The position numbers and the translations under genes were made by a program. Below the pieces are notes generated by a model. The model searched no databases. It saw nothing but the letters and a program-made list of their open reading frames with translations, and was not told the DNA's origin. Shown here piece by piece: positions 57,714 to 64,000 of a DNA stretch of 64,000 nt (its first letter is position 1; every line of letters begins with the position of its first letter). The DNA is from Orientallactaga sibirica (Eukaryota > Chordata > Mammalia > Rodentia > Dipodidae), in contig JAEOAD010000055.1 of assembly GCA_036365145.1 (NCBI GenBank), forward strand, positions 4,154,001 through 4,218,000. The letters are read 5' to 3'.

Positions 57714-58445
57714 CTGAGAAGAAAGGGAGAAAGTAAACGACTACCCAGCGACACTGTTAGGAGTGTGCAGTGACTCCAGTTCTAAGCATTTACACACCAA
57801 ATTCTGATTGCTATAACACCTTTCCTCTGATTTTGTTGCTCCCCTAGGCAGTTGGCCTCTAAAACAGACTCCAAGGAAAAACAAACTACATAAGTTAAGA
57901 TGAAGACAGAGCCCCCCAGGAATGCAATTTTTGCTTGTAGCGAAGTCTATGGAGGCCATCTCAGAAAAGACAAGTGTGTTTCATTTCTCTTTTCAGAGCA
58001 GGGTTATCACATCCAGGTCCACGTTACGTGCGCTGAGCAACATTAAGGATTTCACCAGCCATCCAGCCAGAGGGCCAAGGCCCTACGACTGACTTCACCA
58101 TACTCGCTAAGCCATCAAAGAGGTTCCTGCTCCAGAAGGGACCTCAAATGTTGGGGATGTCTCCATGGTGCTGTTGGGGGCTGACCTAGCATAATGATTG
58201 CTGGCATGCTGCCAAGAAAAACCCACAGTGGATGGGGCCACCTCGTTGCACAAGGCTCGCAGACAGTACTGACACAAAGGCCCTAAGATGCCAGATGCAG
58301 AGGTGGGTGAGGCTCCATCCGTTCTCCTGCATCTCAAATCCTTCTTTGCTCTACCAGTTCCCTCAGGAGTCTACGAACACAAGCATCTCCGTTTGCTTTG
58401 CTGTCGTCTGGGGTATGCTGCCATCCGGTGGTGACATGGTGACTA

Positions 58446-58673
<228 letters not shown>

Positions 58674-59435
58674 CTAAACCGGAGCTCCCAGTGATGGCCC
58701 TCACCCCACCACAACTCCCTCTGAGTATTCTGGGCTGAGGATCACGCTGTTTGGAATCAACATCAAGGGGAGGCAACATGTGTGCTGGGTTTGATACTGG
58801 GGTCTCCCATCCCAGGGGTAGATGTGTAAACACACTAGAACCACCAGGCAGGCCAGGGGACTTCTAGAGGAGGCAATGTGTGAGCTCTGATTTGAAGGAT
58901 GAGCCGGGGCAGCAGCAGGTACAAAGTCAGGACCTGTAGAACTGTTGCTGAGTGTGGATGGAAGGCCACTGGCAGGGGCCTAGGGTGCAGGCTAGAGAGG
59001 TTGGGGGGCTGGAAGCTATGAGGTGCGGGGTACTGTGGACTTGATCCTGCAAGAGGAAGCCATGGAAGAGGAGGGACAGGGTGTGGGGAGTGTGTATCAG
59101 AGCCCCTGCAGTCTCTCCCAGACGCAGGGCAGCCAACATACAGTTGCTTGCGTAATCACAGGAGATTTCTGCCTCGTCCATCACACTACTGCTTCTCCAC
59201 ATGGAATCCGATGCCTTTGACTTGATACTGGGGTTAAGAGAACCCCCCCAAACCAAACAAAATCTGAGAATCTGAACGTCCCAGACCCTTGATGGGAAGC
59301 ACGAGGTAAGGAAAGGAAAGTAGAGGGCTTTTCCTAGTTGAGTTTTAAGATGCAGCCTCTGGGCTAACCCATGAATGCCCCAGGGAGTGCAGGGAGGCCC
59401 ATGTGGTCTCCCTGGAGTGCCCAGCCCATACCCAC

Positions 59436-59610
59436 CTGAGTGCAAGCCAGCCCTGACGAGGATTGGCACGTCAGGCGCATGCCTCATCCGGAAGTCACCT
59501 GCAGAGCTGAGAATGTCTAGGGCCATATTGGCGACCTCAGCCGCGTGCCGGCTCCCGTTGCGTCGAGGCAGACCGGATGCCACCATGTAGGCATCTCCAA
59601 TAGTCTCCAC
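59436..59610 (-). CDS. Gucy2d: Gucy2d (olfactory guanylyl cyclase GC-D), internal cyclase-domain exon
   Basis: This 175-base exon encodes the core of the class III cyclase domain, from [15 protein letters not shown] through [13 protein letters not shown] to RAGLHSG. The reaction is GTP to cGMP in the ciliary membrane of GC-D (necklace) olfactory neurons. The acceptor is CTTGCAG|GTGGAG and the donor is TCAG|GTGGGT, leaving phase 1. The glutamate in VETIG is the guanine-recognising residue; adenylyl cyclases have lysine there. The metal-binding Asp of the preceding DIVGFT motif lies in an upstream exon outside the window. The assignment to GC-D rather than retinal GC-E or GC-F rests on synteny next to Lrrc32 and on the terminal exon. 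Human GUCY2EP at this locus is a pseudogene, whereas this exon is intact. Confidence 0.95.
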
Positions 59611-59954
59611 CTGCAAGCCACAAGCTCAGGCTAGGGTGGCCTCCACTACCTCTGACTCTACGAGCTGCCTCTGCCACACCCCGTGGGCCTTGCCCACCCT
59701 GTCATCTCTGTTAGGTCTCCAGCCCCAGGCACTTTCCACTGATCAGAGGTGTACGCTTCAGGTGGCCTCTGTCGATGTGGCAGGTGACAGCCCTTGTCTC
59801 TCGCTAACCCTAGCTACAAACTCCTGGGCAGCAGAAGGAGCCATGTGCATGGGGCCACAGTTTCCTTTGAAGAGGTTACCTGGTGGGGAAAGCTCTGGTG
59901 TCCTACCCTTTGGGCTCCCAAGATTACTAGAAAGAAAGTGGGTTCTAAGCTGGC

Positions 59955-60035
59955 CTGTGACACAAGTCTGTAATCCTAGCACTCAGGAGGCTGAGTAAAT
60001 TTCAGGCCAGCCTGAATCACACAGTGAGACCCAGT
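59955..60035 (+). repeat. B1 fragment
   Basis: TGTAATCCTAGCACTCAGGA, CAGGCCAGCCTGAATCACA and GTGAGACCC; internal deletion. Confidence 0.65.
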
Positions 60036-61183
60036 CCCTTCTCTGGCCTCTGGGGAAGCCCTGGAGGGTAGAAAGGAACTGACAGGGTATGGGCAATCTC
60101 TGGAGAGTGAACTTGGCCCATGGGTTTTCACAGAATACCTCCTTTAGCCCTGTGAAGGATGGATTACCTCGGTGTACAGATAGACGCAGGTCAGAGAGGG
60201 AACGCCTCTCTCCAATCGCACAGCAAGTAGAAGCGGCAGAGTTAGGCCTCACATGTGTGCTCGCTGGTGAGCAGCCCTTGCTCTTGCCTCTCTCCTGGCT
60301 GCGTGCTGCCCTCTGAGGAGGCACCCATGTGAACGAGGCGACAGACGGGTAACCCAAGTCCACCCCTGGCTCTGCTCAGGCAGAGCACTTCTTGCTAAAG
60401 CCCTAGCTTTCTCTTCCACTGCCTGTGCAGAGAAGGGGTTGAAAGAGACAGGTGTGTAGAGCACAGGATGTCAGGGACAAACCCTGAGCCTCTCAAGTGA
60501 GGCAGACTTGAATTGTTGCCCACCTTACTTCCCCAGCTCCACACCCTGCTGACTGGGCTTTACGAGATGGACACTGCCTCTCCAGAACCCCAGGCCAACC
60601 TCATCCCCTGTGTCCCTCTGCTATCAGATGCTTTCTGTTCCTCAGGACAGCACATATGCATCCCCAAACCAGACACACATGTCCTGTCTCCCCCAAACCA
60701 GACACACTTCCCATAGCCCCAGCCCTCCAGAGCCCAGGGTCACTAGCATGCCAGCCCTCACAAAGGAAGTACAACCTGAGGTCTGGCAGTGAGTGCCTGG
60801 CTGCAGGTGAGACCCTGGCTCTTGTCCATCCACGTGCCTACTTCTGAGGGGGAGGGCACAACCAGAAGAGAGGTGAGAACGAGGGCCATACACTACCAAA
60901 AATGCTTGTGAAGCCTAACTCTGTCCCCCCCACACACACACAGCGCCCGCCACCCACACACAACAGGCTCCCTCTCTGAGCCTGTTCCTCATCTATACAC
61001 AGGAACCATCCATCTTGCTCCAGATACCCACAGAGCTAAAGGAGACACCCTCACCCCAAGTTCACCCTCTGGAGGAGATTGCTCACTGCCAGCACCTCAC
61101 CCCTCCTGGGCTTCTGCAGAGGACTGGCCTCTGGCGCTATGTTGGTGACCGAATGAGTGATAGCTTTTTCTCATACATCTGCT

Positions 61184-61322
61184 TGTTTGTTTTGAGACAG
61201 GATCTGCTTCTATGCCAGGCTGGTCTGGAACTCACTATGTAGTCAAGGGTGCCCTTGAACTTCTGATTCTCCTGTCTCCATGACCCAAGTACTGGGATTA
61301 GAGGCATGTCCCACCATCCTAC
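61184..61322 (-). repeat. B1 SINE, older
   Basis: Inverted copy with GAGACAGGATCTGCTTCTAT, CAGGCTGGTCTGGAACTCAC and GTACTGGGATTAGAGGCATG. Confidence 0.8.
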
Positions 61323-64000
61323 GCTAAGGATTTGGGTCAACCTCTGTCCTCTCCTGCTGCTCCATGCCCCCATTCTAGCCCTTGAGCTCCAGGGCTCTGT
61401 CCATGAAAGCACTCACTTAGAGATGTTGATTCTGGGGAAGAGGCATCCCAGACCCCCACAGATGCAGCCAACGTTTGCCTGACTGCCTCCCAGCCCAGAA
61501 CGGGCTTAAAGATCATCACCAGATCCCCATGCAGCTGGAGGGAAAAACCGAGGTGGCAAGCAGGAGTGGTGAGAGGCTTGTCACACATCGCAGGACCCCC
61601 GCCCTCAGCTTCCCACATCTGGAAGGGTGTCTGGGCCTTGTCGGATCTCATTTGCCTCTGCCAGGAAGATGCAGGCCCCTTGGCCGGAGTTCAGAGCAGA
61701 GCAGCGAAGTGATTCACAAATGGGAGGGACACATGTGTGAGGGAAGATTAGCAGATGAGGGAGAGACAGACCTGGGGTGAGTCAGGGCAGATCAAAGTGC
61801 TGGCACTCAGCATGACACTCATGGAGCTGAGGGGTGGGGAGGGGGAGACAGGGGAGGCAGCTCAGCCTGTAAGACAGCACTTGGTACCGTGCAGGCTCCA
61901 GGGAGAGCAGAAAAGCATCTGTGACCTTGGATGTCAGCAGAAGAATTCTGTGCACATGGCCTCTGGACAGGTCAGGCACCTGTCCTGGCCCCAGTACCAC
62001 CTGCTGTGTGACCTCAGGCAGGTCTCTTCCCTCTGTGGGCCTCAGGGTGGAAGCACCATGTGATGTTCAGGGGAAGTATAGGAGCAGAAAACAGGGGTAC
62101 CTACTCCTGTGTCTGGGAGGCAAAACAAATCAGAGACCAGAAAGATGGCTGCAGGAGAGGAGGTGGGTTGTGAGCCAGGAGGAGGGAGGAGCGCGAGCAA
62201 AGCGTGAGTGCCAAAGCCTGGAGGAGGATGTGGGGGTCATCAGTAGAAACAGACGTATCTGGAGAGGAGATGGAGCCAGCTCAGGAGGGCTTAAGCGCTG
62301 CAGTGGATATGCCACGTTATCCAAGGACGTCTGCCTCACAGGCAGGATGAGCCTCCTGCCGAGGAGTCTTGGGACCCAACACCCAGGTTCCAACCTCAGC
62401 TTCACACAAGCCTCCTCCCCTCTATCAACTCATTTCCGCATCTGTAAATTAGGGCTGCCAGCCCCTACTTCATAAATGGTCATGTGGCTGGCCACACAAG
62501 TTGGTATACACAAACCACTTAATACCAGCATCCAGTATACAGTAGGTATGCCGTAAGTGCAGGGATGCTATCAATGATGCAAGCCACAGCCTGTCTGGCA
62601 CCCCAGCCCACTGGATCCCCCTTCTCTAGCATCCTTTCCAGATTCTGATTCTCAGAGCCTGGCATCCTTGCCTGTCCCTTGGAAGAGTCTACCAGAAGGG
62701 GCTGCTAGGTCACAGATGGGGATGAAGACCTGAGTGGGGGTGATGCTGGGGACCCCTTTCCTAGCTTCTCAACCATCTGAAACTGCCCCAGGTCACCAGC
62801 TCCTGGACCAGCATAAGGGGCAGGGTAGGGGTCAGGATGCCCACTGTATGGTGGGGGCCACTCAATCTCCCAATTTCAGCTGACAAGCACCTCTACATCA
62901 CCGGTGACCTTCCAGGACGGGGCTCTAATCCACAGATAGGAACCGGGACCAGAAAGAAGAAGACATTTGGCCAAAGCGACACAGAAGTTGGTGGGCAGGC
63001 TGGAACTCCAAGTCAGGAGCCAGGGAACACAGAATGGATCACAGAGGCTCGTGATGTCTTTTCTGAGGCCCCAACAGTCACTGTCTTCTCTGCAACCCTT
63101 CCCCTGCCGCTGCTCCATGCCATGTCCAGCCACAGGTGATCCATTCAGCATTTCTTACTCACAGCCCTTTCAAGCCTCGGGCCCTGGCTCACTGTATCCC
63201 ACTGCCTGGCTGGAAGCACCTTGCCCAGGCTGGACAATGTGGAAGACAGCTCCTCTTCCAGGAAGCCTCCTCTGCTCTCCAGGCGTCTACACTTCACCTC
63301 CTCAGCCTCCCCCAGTGGTCACTGCCGTGGGTGTTGTCATCACCTTCTACCTACGGGACTGAAAGCTCCTACAGGGCAGAGACTGGAGCTGGTTTTCTGT
63401 GCCCACAATCAGGCACAGAAGGGCTTGCCCATGCAAATCTTAAAGGGATAGACAGATGACAGATGAGTAAACACCAAAAAACAAAAATAAACACAAAATG
63501 ATACTCTTTCCACCCCTCTCTGGATCCACAGACTGGCACTGTAATGTGGCTATCACAGGACCCACACAGAGCTGGCATTTCTTGGCATTTCTTTCTGACC
63601 CCTTCAAGGTTTTGCTTTGACCAGTAGAATTTATCAGGAAAAGCAGTGTGCCTCATACCTGGCTAGAGCCCAGGAGGCTTCTGCCCTCTCTTTAAGATCC
63701 TGTCCATAGCATGTGAACAGTCTCAAGACAGACTGTGGACAGAGCTTAGTTCCCTCAGCCAAGGATCCAACAAGGTAGAGAACCTAGCTAAGATCAGAGA
63801 GCTGCCACCTTATCCTACCCACAGCTAATCATGGATGTAGGGGTGAGTCCAAGAGAAGCTTCCAGTTGATTTCTAGGCTTATGATAAATGCTGGTCATCT
63901 TATACTACTAGGCTTTGAGGTTATTGGCTGTACAGCAATAGCTAACTGATACAAACATGTATACGGATGGATGGAAGGCAACTTACAATGTACGGTAGCA

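Larger units (their letters stand above)
59611..64000 (-). other. Gucy2d: Gucy2d intron running off the right edge
   Basis: I searched the minus strand for the preceding exon (the DIVGFT motif and the LYTLFDA helix of the cyclase domain) and did not find it, so it should lie beyond 64000. The stretch holds a B1 fragment (59955-60035), an inverted B1 (61184-61322) and MIR-like remnants (60140-60265, 61990-62045, 62380-62460). The rest is single-copy. Confidence 0.7.

Noticed and set aside
60140..60265. GGTGTACAGATAG region considered as the preceding Gucy2d exon (LYTLFDA)
   Set aside because: The surrounding sequence reads as a MIR-like remnant and lacks the DIVGFT motif and a donor in phase.

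Overview
The window is mammalian nuclear DNA from a rodent. It has spliced genes with GT/AG introns, a CpG island, many B1 SINEs and a very abundant tRNA-derived B2-like SINE, L1 copies and solo LTRs. The exact B1 and B2-like consensus resembles what I recall from jerboas (Dipodidae). That species call is inference from memory; 'rodent' is secure. Two protein-coding genes are present, both on the minus strand, in the order known from mouse chromosome 7 and human 11q13.5 (Emsy - Lrrc32 - Gucy2d - Tsku). Layout: 1-25 kb is intergenic DNA downstream of Lrrc32. It holds a nearly full-length but broken L1 (about 3.8-10.95 kb, minus strand), L1 3' end fragments, several solo LTRs (three with readable target-site duplications), dense SINEs, and a repeat-poor stretch (20.6-22.4 kb) with paired GATA sites. 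About 25.57-38.97 kb is Lrrc32 (GARP): a CpG-island promoter with a probable non-coding first exon near 38.83-38.97 kb, a short coding exon with the start codon and signal peptide (34457-34551), and one large exon with the leucine-rich repeats, transmembrane segment and stop (27515-29407). 39-52 kb is intergenic, with SINE clusters and a solo ERV LTR (47352-47802). 52.2-59.6 kb holds the last five coding exons of Gucy2d, the olfactory receptor guanylyl cyclase GC-D. All five are intact in frame and splice sites. The upstream exons (extracellular, transmembrane and kinase-homology regions, first part of the cyclase domain) lie beyond the right edge, and 59.6-64 kb is intron. The two genes do not act together: Lrrc32 presents latent TGF-beta on regulatory T cells and platelets, and Gucy2d makes cGMP in the necklace-type olfactory neurons. 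They are simply syntenic neighbours. I found no prokaryotic-type system, CRISPR array or clearly novel gene. The most useful results are the intact Gucy2d 3' half (its human counterpart is a pseudogene), including a small, divergent terminal exon, and a well-resolved record of nested retroelement insertions.
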